A DNA stretch of 64,000 nt from the NCBI GenBank assembly GCA_037576195.1, contig CM075102.1, forward strand, positions 1,550,001 to 1,614,000, given 5' to 3'. Position 1 is the stretch's first letter. Every line of letters begins with the position of its first letter. This document shows, in pieces, positions 1 to 11,736 of this stretch. Under the pieces are notes generated by a model. That model ran no database searches. It worked only from the letters and a program-made list of their open reading frames with translations, and was not told the origin of the DNA. The stretch is from Phytoseiulus persimilis. Taxonomy: Eukaryota; Arthropoda; Arachnida; Mesostigmata; Phytoseiidae. The translations under genes and the position numbers were made by a program.

Positions 1-1047
1 TGGTTCTCGTAGAGATAATTAAGTGGACTATCCAGCATCACTGAAACAAATCGAGCTCCTCGAGCCACAGGAGACGGATGAGAAAGCGTTCGCTCTTTGG
101 AATTATCGTTCAACGAACAGCTGGAGAACACGATCGGGCCTTGTACGACAGATTTCTGTTCGGTTCTCGTTGTATGGCTCTCCTGGATTCCGTCCAGGGG
201 GCTCGAATTCTGGGTCTTGGGTTACTCATGTGGATCACCCTGAAGGGGACGATATCGTTGAGAAACTCTCTCGATCCTCCTTCTCACTCATTTCGCAGTG
301 TCTACGTTCAGCTTCTCTGGAGCAATATTCTCCCGATCATTCGCAATACCAGACCGGGATCCAGGATGTCAAAGGTTGGCATTGAGTTCTAGAACTCGGT
401 GTGCGAACTCGGAGCGAACCCCAGCCGGCGCTCCGGAAGAGAATGGATCGCGTGAATTCGATGAAGGAGTAAACAGCCAGTTTCCGAGAGTACGCGGAGA
501 GCGCCCCATTCCCGAGTTCGAATCTCTCGACTTTCGGCCGATCTTCATAGTGAGAAGGCGAATGTCAGGGGCCGAGTTGTCGAAAGAGAGATACTGATTG
601 TCCTGGCAGCGACTCAGTTTCTCAGAATGAAAGCGATCACCGGCCGGCTAGGAATGTCAGCCGGTGGATACTCCGGGCAACCTTCGCTCTGTGAGTGGAG
701 GAACACTCGATTTCGTGAACAACACAACGAGATTTCGATCGACCGTGGTCCGTCGCGCGCGCGCTCCGCCGGCCGGCAAAACAAAGAGTTTGAAAAGTCG
801 GCTGCCGTAGCTGAGCGCATTCCCCTGCTCGGACAGCCAGGCTGCCTGAACTGTTTCCGTTCGGAGAACGTTGGTTGCTGTCGAATCCTTTTGGAGATGT
901 CCTCGCGGAATGAACTAATGCTGGACTGGAAGCGGGCGTGACAAGACACCCCATGCGTGCCAGGAACGCGCTCGAGCTTTCCGTAGCGCACCTAGCTTGC
1001 TTACTTGCATGGTCCCTCCGCTACGGTGGGCGAGGGAGACGAATGCC

Positions 1048-1054
1048 TATATAG
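1048..1054 (+). promoter_or_regulatory. TATA box, candidate promoter of the aquaporin gene
   Basis: The motif TATATAG sits in otherwise GC-rich sequence. About 120 bases downstream is a good splice donor (GCA then GTGAGT, GT at 1176-1177). On the same strand, the next strong acceptor directly before a recognisable start codon is the one at 5352-5353, just ahead of the aquaporin ATG. The simplest reading is that transcription starts near 1078 and this promoter drives the aquaporin through a 5' UTR intron. The link is inference; RNA evidence is needed. Confidence 0.3.
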
Positions 1055-1077
1055 CACGCTGTGCCTCCTCGAGGCGC

Positions 1078-1175
1078 ACTGGTGCTTGTTTCACTGGAAA
1101 AACTCGTCTCACGTTCTGCTAGTTGCGTTCGCGTATCGTTCTACGATTCCAACCGTTCACTTTCGACCGGAAGCA
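1078..1175 (+). other. Candidate non-coding first exon (5' UTR) of the aquaporin gene
   Basis: The start is set about 30 bases downstream of the TATA box at 1048. The end is set by a donor matching the GTGAGT consensus at 1176. No long reading frame links it to the aquaporin coding exon, so it would be untranslated. Its pairing with the acceptor at 5353 would make a 5' UTR intron of about 4.2 kb. The donor and TATA box are seen directly; the pairing is inferred. Confidence 0.25.
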
Positions 1176-4100
1176 GTGAGTGAAGAACTGTTTTGGTTGG
1201 TACTTATTTTCGGGCAGGATATTCGCGCACCCCGACCGTACCGATGATCGCAGCGTGCTGATCGATGTAGCGTTTCCCAGAGCGTTTCCCACTCAAGATT
1301 TTTACTCGTATCGTGTTATGAGCGAGTTTGGGAGCCGGGAAAGTGAAGCGCACAACGCGCTCCTCGAACAGAAAATTCGTACGCGAGAACCGGGAGGGAG
1401 CTCGATCCGCGGGTTCTCCGGTTTGACGACTTGTTCCGAAGTGGAAATGAACGGGTTGAGTGTTCCCGCAGCTTCCAAGGATAACGCTTGATCGATCGAG
1501 AAACTTCAGAAGCGTCGGCCGAACGACAAACAGTTTCGAAATGCGCCTCATTGAATCCCGCGAGTGCTTCGTCTGACCACCATATCGAGGACGAGAAGCG
1601 GGGAGCCGCATCGGAAGATCGGCTCGTTGCCGTGAATCCTGTATGCGCAACCTGTTTTGTTCACATTGTACCAGAATCGGAGAATAAGCTCAAGTAATAG
1701 CCATTTTACTTGTTACGAGCAGTTGTCTTCGGGAATGTGTTCTGCGGGAAGACACGCCTTTCCAGAAACGCGGGTGATCCGTTGCGCGGAGGAGCTCTGG
1801 AGCCAGGCGGAGGACTCTCTGTTTTGACTGGTGGCTCGCTTGGTCTGCTCACGAGCGGATGAGCTTGTTGCCGCAGTTTGAGAACTTGAGGTCGGGTACG
1901 ATTCGGGGCCGTTGTTCAGCGAGCCAGGGAATTAAAAAGAGCAGCGCTCGCTACGAGGAAACTGTCACCCGAATAAAGACAGACGATCATCAGACTATCT
2001 CTCGCCTTATCTGGATGCGTGGAGCTAGCGGAGCCAAAGGCGCGCCGGCGACACCCCTTGAGATAGAGATAGCACTCGAGCTGGATCGGTGGCGAATCTG
2101 TGTTCGAGATTGCTTTTTTACGTTCCGTGCTCGAACTATTCCGCCGGATGTCGATCCCTCGATGCTGTCAATTTCGTCGCGTGCCACACTCGTTTGCCAC
2201 TCTCGCTGCGCTCGCAGTCCGACCCCGTTCCAGAGACGAATCCGCGTTCCGAACTCGCTTCCTGTGGACTCCTTGTCGCGAATCCGATCTGAGAGAGAGA
2301 GTGATCGAAGTCACTGTGTTCTGGAAACATCTTTCCTGATGCTTGTGCGGCTGGAGCCGTTACAGCTGATACGTTCGGTTCTTCAGTCGAAGCTGTTCAC
2401 GAATCATGTACTCGTTCCAAGGAAGTGCGAGCACGAACGCGTTCGCGACGCGAGATCCACTAAGGAATGACTCTCGGCACGCGACTGTGCTAGTACAAAC
2501 AAGCCGTCTATGCAAAGTACTCCCTCAAACTGAATGCGAGACAATAGCTCCGGGGGAAATCTCCGATTGTGGAACACAATGAGAGCTTCGTGAACATTAA
2601 CACAGTTTGTTTCTGATTGTTCTAACGAGAGAGCGCCAACTGCTATTTTTCTCTGGAAGAGCCATAGATCAATCTGTCCCGTTGGAGAAATTTCACGCAG
2701 ACTCTATTCTTGGAAACAACAGAATCGATTCGCAAACGGTGAGGATTTTTCAAACCTTGGCTGAACGTCGCCTACACGTTCTCGAGCTTCTCCCTCCGAT
2801 AATCTTCCGAAGAGAGGAGAATTCGCCCAGTCAGCGAAACTGATACAGAAAGCATCGAAGGCTGACACCGGCTACTGGCAAGAAATGCCTATGTTTTGTC
2901 TCGCCTCGGAATTTCTCGGAAGGGTTACGCCTCACTGAATGAAGACTCCCTGGAAGACGTGATGCCATCTTGATGTCACAAACTCAATGACTTTTCTGAC
3001 TGTTTCCCGCCTACTTTGGGGAGAATGATCTTTCAGAACTTTCTCAGTTTAGTTCAAGGTTTCCAATTGTCGACTGACTGCTGTTTTGAAATACCTGCCG
3101 CAATTTCAAGATGCATAAGAAAAGCGCGGTGCGTAGCGTAGTCCTTTGAGTTGGTCGAGTCACCTGAAATTTCTCAACGAACACAACGACACAAAAGACT
3201 ATCGCGGAGCGCACGAGATGAATCACTCATGAGCATTGCTTCTCGGAATCTCTAATCACGTTGGAAAGACGTGAAAAAATAAGTTACGAGCCTCTCCAAA
3301 TGACGTCGAGCAGCGAGTGTTTTGTCGCGGACTCCTCTTCTGTCGGAACCACCAACGAATTCGGAAACACTCCCTGCAAGGGTGTCTTTCGAACTCTCAG
3401 AGGGAGGACTGAGCGTTTTCCGTCTCTCGTTCGACTTTGGAGACACAGAATCTTCCCGAAGGATCACCCAGTTTTCCCCGTTCTGGCCTCGGCCGCTGGA
3501 GTTGCGCTCGACTCGTTCGCTCGCTTTACTCGCGAGTGAGGCGATCATCCCGAGCGGAAATTCTGATGGACTTTGTAGATTTCTTCCTTGAGACATAAAA
3601 GTAAATCTCTGCTCGTGAGTCACAGCTGACGCGGGCTAGCATCAATGTTCAGACTTTGAATGGGTCGCGGCAGACATCGGAGGGATTCTCAAGAGTGTGT
3701 TCTTTATCGCTGTTGTTCCGCTACGTAGGGATCAATCCAGCCTTGCTGACGCTGCGTTTCAAGGAGTTTCCTCTCTGCTGACGGTCCCGGGGCTCGCGGC
3801 TCCACATGTCTCGACCGGATCAGGGGAGCCGTTGTGAAAAGCGTTTGTTGGCAATCGGTGGTCAGGAAATTGGTTTCGATGACATCATACCTGCTTCAAT
3901 TATGAAAACTCGGTGGAGTCTTGTTGATTTGATGGAAGTTGATCGATGTACTTCCTGCGGGACACTGCTCGTCGAGTATTCATGCGAGAGCGCCGGCTCC
4001 AGGGTGTTCATGTTGTGGATCAGTGATGAAGCTTGCCAACTAATTCCATCGGGAGAAGTGCTGTCGCGCGCTCCACCCACGACTGCTGCTGCGGTTGTTG

Positions 4101-5353
4101 ACTCGCGGCAAGATCCCAGCCACATTGTGGCCGCAAATGATTTCGGATGATACGGGACCTGTATCAAAGTTCACGAAGAGCCGCCGCGGCAACTGAACGA
4201 CTCGAAAGCTCTCTATTCCCAAGCGATTTAGCCTCTTCGAAGTCAGAACGAATTTTCCCCCTTGGAATTTCGTGCAAGGACATGCTATGCGTACAAGTAT
4301 ATGCGAAACGCGAGAATTCAGTCGAGTCGGCGCGGTTGTGGCCGATCCCATATGCGAGATTGGCATCGAAAGTTTACTTCTTTTCGGCAAGATTCAAAGT
4401 CGATTCGGCTCAGGACCGCGTAGAACGGATGGCCTTCCGGCCGACTAAGTGGCTCTCTTGTGTCATAAAACAAACGTTGGGTTAGATCGTTCACGTTTCG
4501 GCTCGAACCTGCAGTAGCCCGATTGTAATTTACGATTTCGAGATAAGTGCCACACTGGCACTGCGGTCAGGCTCTGGCTGATTGCCGAATCGCGGGTCAC
4601 TCTGGAAGCGCTCGAGGATTCCGGACAGCCCCTCTCGACCGATGAGGTGACCCAAATGGTTCGTCATCGGAGAACGATATCTCGTTTCGTCCGATCACAT
4701 GGAATAAAAATCCACTTTTCCATGCATCTCCTGAGAATTCTCGGCTCAGAGACTCACGTGGATCCGGGTGCTCGTCGGAGCTCCGGACTGACTCCGCGCC
4801 GTCACGCAAATGATCACGTGGAACGCGGAGTTGCGGAATACACGGATATGGTCGCATTTCGGCGGAACAAAACGTCGGGTCGTGCTAATTCATTTTGCAT
4901 CGTCTCCGGCCGGCATTTACGTCGAGAGAGGGCGCTGCTCCCTTTGCAGTGCGGCATGCTTTTCTGTGAGAGCGGCAGAGTTTGTTGAACGAGCGCCAAC
5001 CTGAGCCCTTGTTTGACAGCACTCGACCACGTCCGATACAGGAGCCATGTCGGAGGAAAAGCGCGTTTACGTCAAAGTTCTCAGGTCAGATCCTTTCGGA
5101 GTTCTTCGGTCGATCTTTGGCTCGCTCTGCTCAGACGCTGTCTGGGCGGCCAGAAATACGCGCCGGCAACATTCACAAGCGTTCGCTCCGTCCGATCCGC
5201 GTTGGCCGACAAAAAATCTCAACTCGGTTCGAGTAAGACGGAAATCTCAGTTGCCTGGGGTCGGATGCGCCACGCCTCGAGGACGACACACTCGGTTTTC
5301 AGTCTTCCCCAGGAACTATGAGTCTAGCAACTCAATTCTCTTCTTGCTTCCAG
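1176..5353 (+). other. No recognised gene; possible 5' UTR intron of the aquaporin gene
   Basis: Several open frames of 60-200 codons exist on both strands (for example 1859-2470 plus and 3252-3623 minus). They overlap one another antisense, are rich in Ser and Arg, and carry no family motif I recognise. The frame at 3806-4150 is the most protein-like and is listed among the findings. I see no RNA gene or repeat here. Confidence 0.5.
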
Positions 5354-5417
5354 CTCTGACGAGGGCGACTCGCCAGAAACCGCGGCAGAATCGAACACCG
5401 ATCGACCTCGCTTGAGC
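5354..5417 (+). other. 5' UTR segment immediately upstream of the aquaporin start codon
   Basis: A strong acceptor (pyrimidine-rich tract ending TTGCTTCCAG, AG at 5352-5353) lies 64 bases before the aquaporin ATG. No ATG occurs between the acceptor and the start codon, as expected for a leader. This supports at least one upstream non-coding exon. Confidence 0.5.
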
Positions 5418-8400
5418 ATGGGGAAACGAACTTTGCAGACGCTGTGTGGCGCTTCGGAAGTCTCTTCCGATCAGACTCTCTGGAAGTGTCTTCTGGCTGA
5501 ATTCATCGGCACCGCTATCTTGGGTAAGTTATTCGATACGCTGATTTCATCGCTCTCTTCGCTACTCCAACCGAAACCCCTCTGTTTCGATCATCACTTC
5601 GTGGTCGGACAAGCAGCTCATAACGTTCTCAGGTGGCCATGTCGTCAGAAGCATCGACCACCGTTATTATAAACCATGAGCCGCTTCCGTCGTCACTCGG
5701 GTCGTTCCGCAGCCCGTTTCGCGCTGAATTTTTTAAGCCAATCATGCCGAATCACGTTCTGGGAAACGCTTAAGGCCGCTCATAGCTCCCAAGCGTTCTC
5801 GAGCGGAGCGGTTTTTCCGCCTTCCCAAGCACTCATGTCAGGCATCTCCCAATTTCTCCCTTCGACTCGGAGGAAAGCGTCAATGAACGGAGCAACAGTC
5901 GTAGTGCAATCGCTGCTAACACCCACGACGGCTCCAGAATCCAAATCGCTCAGACGAGTCAGCATGTCTTTCGGCTCTCTTCGAAACATCCGCCGTTTCG
6001 TCAAAAACCTACGAACAAGGATCGAGTTCGAGTTGGGAGACATCTTCCCGTTCCGATCGATCGATCGCAACATGGGCGATTCTGGCGAGACTTTTGCTGT
6101 GTGCGGGCCAAGTGTGACCTGACCATGATAAAAGGCATGTCTGGCGGGATGGCTCCGCTGACAGAAGCTGTCGACAAAGCACGCCGGTTTATCGGAAACA
6201 AACCAATACTGTTTCGTCCCATAGCGGCGGTGCGCCTCGAAAACGCAAACAGATGTTCAGATGCGCTCAGGGAAAAGTCAGAGAACGACGATCTTGTCGC
6301 CTCTGCACGGACAACGCGTCTCGACGTGGGCTGCAGCATCGCCGGTCGGAACCAACTCGGTCTTACGCGACAATACGAAGTCCGACTCAGATCACTGAAC
6401 GACGGGCAACTCAACACGAAAGCGATGTGTTGGGATAATCAGGAAACACTTCTCGATCTCGGCTTGATCTGTCTTCTCGAGCAGGACATGCATAAACCGA
6501 GAGCGGAACAGCTTTTTGATGCACTCGAGACTCGTGAGATTCCTCCGACAGTTCTGTCCGCGGACTGTTGTGGTTGCCGCGATGATCTGGAACCGAATCT
6601 CCCAGAAGACATCACTTCGAACCTTGACCAGGACCGAAATTATTCCGCTCCCGAAAACTCCGGGTTGAGGAATGACATGAAATTCATTCTTTGACTGCCG
6701 GTAATCCACTTGCCTCGGAAGTGGTTTACTGCTAAAAGGTTTTTGTCCCGCTCTGCGGTTGTTTCCGCGGCGAAACTTTACGACCGTCTTGTCTTGGTGA
6801 CTTACAGTCGCCGATGAGTCGAGCGGTTGAGAAGTTACGGCGGTGCGAAGTGCGAAAAAGTCCAATACGTCCTTTGTGCGTTGGGCTCCCCTGCTCCAGC
6901 TGGCGGGTTGAAACCAATGGAGGGAACTGCCAAAGTGAGCAAACAGCAGCTCCCGATACCTAGAGGAAACAGCGTATCCAAGGAGTTGCGAAATTCGAGT
7001 CGGGACTCGAGAAACTCCTTTCCGTTCGAATCGAATGCTGGACCAAAGGAATGAAACCTGAAATTTATTGAAACCATTCTGAGCTAAACAAATATCCTCA
7101 TCCACCTGGTTCTTCTCACACGGCCGTAACTCAGAGGATTCGTTCAGGATTCGTTCATGCTATCTCCTTCCCGCAGTTCTCGTGGCCTGTGGGAGCTGCT
7201 ATGGAGTGAGCAGCCCCACATCGGACAGCATAGTGCGCATCGCGTTCGGCTTCGGACTGACGGTCGCATCGGTGGCTCAGGCCGTGGGCCACGTATCCGG
7301 CGGCCATTTGAATCCTTGTGTGACCGCGGGAATGCTCGTCGCTGGGAATATTTCATTCATGAAAGGATTCTTCTACGTTTGTTCCCAGTGCGTCGGGGCC
7401 ATTACAGGTAAGGCGTCCGGTAGACGGGGACGCCGCTCGGCGTCTGAGTTATTCAGATGCGCGGATGAATCAATCAGATTTTCCATGGTTCCCAAGGTGC
7501 GGCCATTTTGCAAGCCCTGACTCCGGCTGGATTCGGTCTCGGAACAACTTCGTTGGCTAAAGACGTCACTCCGCTCATGGGATTCTTCATCGAGGCCGCG
7601 ATCTCGTTCATCCTGGTCCTAACGGTTTTCGGCGCCACCGACGGAAACCGTCTCGACGTGCTCGGATCAGTTCCGTTGGCTATTGGCTTGTCAATCACCG
7701 TGTGCCATCTCTTTGCTGTGAGTCGTCTTCAATGGACTTCCGTGACTTTATTCATTAGGAGCTCAATCGGGAATGCAGAGAGTTGCGAACGCGCCCATTT
7801 CCGCTCGGAGTTCCCGCGTACTCCAGCAGGTGACTTCTCCGCTGCGACGTCGGTCCATCACGATTGCGAAACGGCGTTACTTTTTTTTTCCAGCGTAAAG
7901 AGGCTTATTAGCTCAATCTTCATTTGGAGCAGCTGCAACCAACTCTTTGCATCGGTCCTTGATGCTTCGAAAACTGATGTTTTATCAGAACCTCGAGTCC
8001 CTGAATGAACTCGAAAACTGTTTCAACCCACGTTGACTCGACGTTCCGCTGTTTTCGGAACGGAAAAATTGATGAATTTCTCCCCGAATAATCGGAATGC
8101 AGCGGAATGCAAAGGATCGTCCTTGACACGGAACGTTCTCAATTCCCGCATTTCTTCCAGATTCCTCTAACGGGAGCCAGCATGAACCCGGCACGAACGT
8201 TCGGACCTGCTCTGATAATGCAGAACTTTGAGAATCACCATGTGAGTATGGAGTCAACGCGGCATGAGAGCCGAGTTCGCTGGTCCGCGATGAGAAGCGC
8301 AGCGATTCCGAACGGACGAGGGTCTCACTCTCTCTCTCCTCTATCGCTGATTTCGTGGCTTGTCTCAGTCCGTTACGATATTGCAGAGGATTTGAAAGGA

Positions 8401-8644
8401 GTGGTCCAGACCCGGACCCCGGGTCCATTAACTGGGATGGGGACGCGCTCGGTTCAACCAGGAATTCTCCTTTCAGATCTATTGGCTCGGTCCTCTTCTC
8501 GGCGGAATATCAGCCGGGCTGGTCTACCGTTACGCGTTCAGCGCTCCGAAACCGACTGTGGACGAGTTGGAGCGGGCCGCCAGAATGTGCTGTTTGGCCA
8601 AGATGAGTGGCAAAGAAGGTGATAACGGAGTGACATCCTTCTGA
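5418..8644 (+). CDS. Aquaporin (MIP-family water channel), five coding exons
   Basis: Coding exons are 5418-5523, 7177-7407, 7497-7717, 8161-8241 and 8477-8644, all GT-AG with matching phases (1,1,0,0), giving 268 residues. That is normal for a water-specific aquaporin. It should be a tetrameric plasma-membrane channel with six transmembrane helices. Family landmarks in order: an AEFIGT stretch in helix 1 (27-32), a GH-SGGH lead into loop B, then the two half-helix motifs. The first is Asn-Pro-Cys (81-83) where nearly all family members have Asn-Pro-Ala; the second is normal NPA (195-197) followed by Arg198. By alignment with mammalian AQP1 the selectivity filter is Phe61, His183, Ala192, Arg198. 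This is a water-type filter, not a glycerol one, and the usual mercury-sensitive cysteine is replaced by Ala192. The start is chosen for its ATGG context and its position just after a strong acceptor. Family call is very sure; subfamily (Drip/Prip-like) is not. Confidence 0.94.
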
Positions 8645-9052
8645 GAGAATGAATTTTAGTTTGAATGGTTGAATGGCATTTATGAATTTCAGTCGAAGCA
8701 TTGCCTGGAATTCAGGCATGGGGGCACATTGAAATGGAAGAAACAAAAGTACCTTCACGCATCTAGAGCACCCAAAAACGCTTCCGCTTGACTTGATGAC
8801 GCGCAAGCGTTCAATCAGTGATAGGAATGCTTGGCTTCCGACTGATTCGCGATCGGTTGATGCACTCATTGGGAGAATCTTCATAGTACTCCTTCGATGT
8901 GCAGGGAAATTCAAGTCAGAGTTCAGATACGACTCTCAATGTATGTATATCCAGTATCTCAGATTCCCTTGTTTATCTGGAGCAACCTTGACGGACTAGC
9001 GAGGCACTTGCGAATGCTGTTTTATTCAGTTGGATATCGTTCAGAGTCGAGG

Positions 9053-9058
9053 AATAAA
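9053..9058 (+). terminator. Candidate poly(A) signal of the aquaporin gene
   Basis: The first AATAAA I see downstream of the aquaporin stop codon is here, about 410 bases into the presumed 3' UTR. A second AATAAA lies at 9447-9452. Which one is used cannot be told from sequence. Confidence 0.35.
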
Positions 9059-11221
9059 AAATCGGATTCTCTCTTCCTTCTCTTGTTTTCAATTCTGGTT
9101 AAGTTCTTTCGATCACATTCGAAACTACTCTGATTATCGACCTCAACGGAATGTTTACCTGAGTCGATAAATTCCCGAGAAAGCAAGCTTCCAAGATCGA
9201 ACGGTTCTGCAAAATGGGAACAGAACATTTGATCGGCGGAAATGGCGAAGTTTCCCGTTGCACTCGTAATTTGAAAACTATGGATTGGGTCCTTTCGTTA
9301 GTAAATGGACGACGAATCTTTCAGAGCAGATCAAACCTCAGGCGCTGCAAGCGAACGCGTTGTACGATGATCGCGGAGGCTCTCGTACAAGAGTGAAAAT
9401 TAACCCAAAATTTTAGTTGGAGTGGAAGCTTCACATCATCTTTTCAAATAAAAACCCACAGACCTGTCCATCCTCTTTCTTCCGAAAACCAGTGTTACTC
9501 AAGGATGTTATCTAGCTGATCTGGGGGTCGCAAGTACCGATCTCGGGCGACGCTCATCATCACTGCGAGAGACAACCTGGAGATCACTGAGTAGCGTCTC
9601 CAGAAGGCTGATGTATTTCGTGCAAACAGAAGCGGACCGTACAGTTTCCACCTTCCTCCCCCGACATGTTTCTTCCATTGAAAGGTGCTGGAATCGAGTC
9701 GGAGGTTTTCACGCACCACAGGAGGTCACAGCATCAGCTTGAATTCCCTATACGATCTCTCCTCGCGACCCGTACTAGGCGTAGAATCTGCGAAGTCATC
9801 CATGCATTGGGATGGAGAGGCTTCATTTCCTAATCGCTGACTGCTCCAGGTTCAGTCACTCGTAAGCCCAAGTCCGGGGCTCCGATAACGGGGGATAAAT
9901 GAAGCGATTCTGCTGCGTCTTGATCTGCTACTGGGCTCGCACTGATGCTTCCGTTACGGCCCATTGAGCTCCGAAAACCACTAGAAAAAAATCAGAGGAA
10001 GACCAAACTGTGGAATGGATTCTCTGCACCTGAGCGTCATTCCTCCGTTGAATGTTGCTCCAGTCGAGTGGGCCTTCACTTCCTGCGAAACGCTATTTCT
10101 GCGGATGGAGCGGTCATCTGATAGGTTGCGAGCAGCGGGGGAAACACCGTGCCTTTGGATGCTCGCCTCAACTTATAGACCACGAATTCATTGTCAATGT
10201 GAACGAATATCCAGAAACTTCACAGCATCGACTTGACAGTGCTTTCATCTTGGTCATGATGCATGAGAACCTTCTGGAGATCCCGCGACATTGTCCCTCA
10301 GAACACATCAACTGCTGGGCCGTCACAGGCATGCCTGCTGGCGCTGACTAGTTTCGCTCCTGCGAGAAGGTCGCGCACTCAAAGAAGATACGATGCTGCT
10401 TCGGACTCTCGGCCACTTAGTTGGACATTGGACCGGAAAACGAAGATACGGAGAGAAAGGGATGATGAACGCTCGCCTCCCCCACCTCCATTCGATGCCC
10501 ACAGGTTCGGGATTGCTCCATGTCACACGTTCAGGTGCTCAGGCGAACAATCGACACCCATAGAGGAGGAATCACTGGCATCACCGCTCAGGGAAAGAGC
10601 ATTCTCCCTCGCACCCGATCGATTCTCACCTTCATGGGGAGGACATCATGGAGCTAATAGATTCGGAGAGGAAGAACCTAGTATGCTTCGAGCGACAAAC
10701 GAAGTGCTTCCGACGCTTGAAGTATCCTTCCGGGTCACACCGATGAGGGCAGCCAGGGCCTCGCCTCATAGCTCCCCGGGTTCCGGGCCGGAGCATATCA
10801 GCAACTTCATCACCTGAGGATTTCTCGGAAGTCTACCAATCGGATCGGCTCAGAAGTGAGTGCTTGGGAGCTGAAGATGAGTTCCTCACCAAGTACACGC
10901 GACGCTTTGTATATATATTTCATTAAGTAGGCATTTTTCGTTCAACATATCTTAATTTTGCGAGGAGCCGAGAGATTCCGAGATGGGCAATGCGACGCGT
11001 CGATGCTGAATGCCTTCATCAACCAACACCCTAATTCTGGAAACCTCTACGTCGTCCCGCTTGCGACGGAAGATCTATTACAGAGTCGCAAAGTTAGACT
11101 CGCTCGTTACGTCGACAAGGAATCGCCTTCGAAACGGGAAGAATTTCGACCTCTCTAGATTTTGCACGGTGGGATGAATGGCTAATGGGATAAAACTCCA
11201 GTCGGCGGAAATTCACGCTCA

Positions 11222-11265
11222 GCTGCAAACGAACTCGCTCTCGGCTGCAAACGAACTCGCTCTCG
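11222..11265. repeat. Perfect 22-bp tandem duplication
   Basis: The 22-base unit beginning GCTGCAAACGAACTCG occurs twice head to tail without mismatch (11222-11243 and 11244-11265). This looks like a recent replication-slippage or end-joining duplication in non-coding sequence. Confidence 0.95.
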
Positions 11266-11530
11266 GGGATGGGTCTTCCGGCAGAGGGGCTCCGGATCAG
11301 AAGCATTTCGGGCTATTGGGTTCGAGTCCTCAGGCATCACTTCGATGAATTGTTGCTGGAACTTTCTCGGTCATTGATAGCTGGCTTTTCCGACGGGGGT
11401 TTCTTTGGGAGCGATACGCAGCCCCTCTGCCCGGAGGCAATCGATGTTCACAGGTCAACGTGACAAGGTAGGCGGTCGACAGTCATTGATGCGGTCGGAG
11501 TAAGCGACTGCAGTGGTTCTATATTTCGAT

Positions 11531-11536
11531 TTTATT
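11531..11536 (-). terminator. Candidate poly(A) signal of the defensin gene
   Basis: TTTATT on the plus strand reads AATAAA on the minus strand, about 200 bases beyond the defensin stop codon. Position and spacing suit a short 3' UTR. Confidence 0.4.
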
Positions 11537-11736
11537 GGGGGTTCGGTGTGTACAGCGTGCAACGCTCGCTTTTATCAGCGTTAGTACACAGAGTGCGATG
11601 TTTTGACCCTGTCGTGGAGCGGACTCGAACAAACATCAAAGCCACTGTTCGAGGAGAGCGATTGGAGGGAGCGAACAGAGTGGATTCTCGCACACAAACT
11701 TTGGCATTCATGGAATTGGAGCGGTAAGCCCCGGGC

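Larger units (their letters stand above)
8645..11530. other. Aquaporin 3' flank and intergenic sequence
   Basis: This holds the presumed aquaporin 3' UTR and then sequence without a recognisable gene. A faint CCHC-knuckle-like string around 10090-10130 and short frames near 10263-10817 hint at old retroelement debris, but none is intact enough to call. Confidence 0.4.

Noticed and set aside
6392..7105. 237-codon minus frame inside aquaporin intron 1
   Set aside because: No recognisable motif or promoter, and a 197-codon frame overlaps it on the plus strand.
10080..10140. Retroviral-type zinc knuckle (FCGWSGHLIGC)
   Set aside because: The first cysteine is missing and the His-Cys spacing is one short. 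No protease or polymerase follows, so at best it is unassignable debris.
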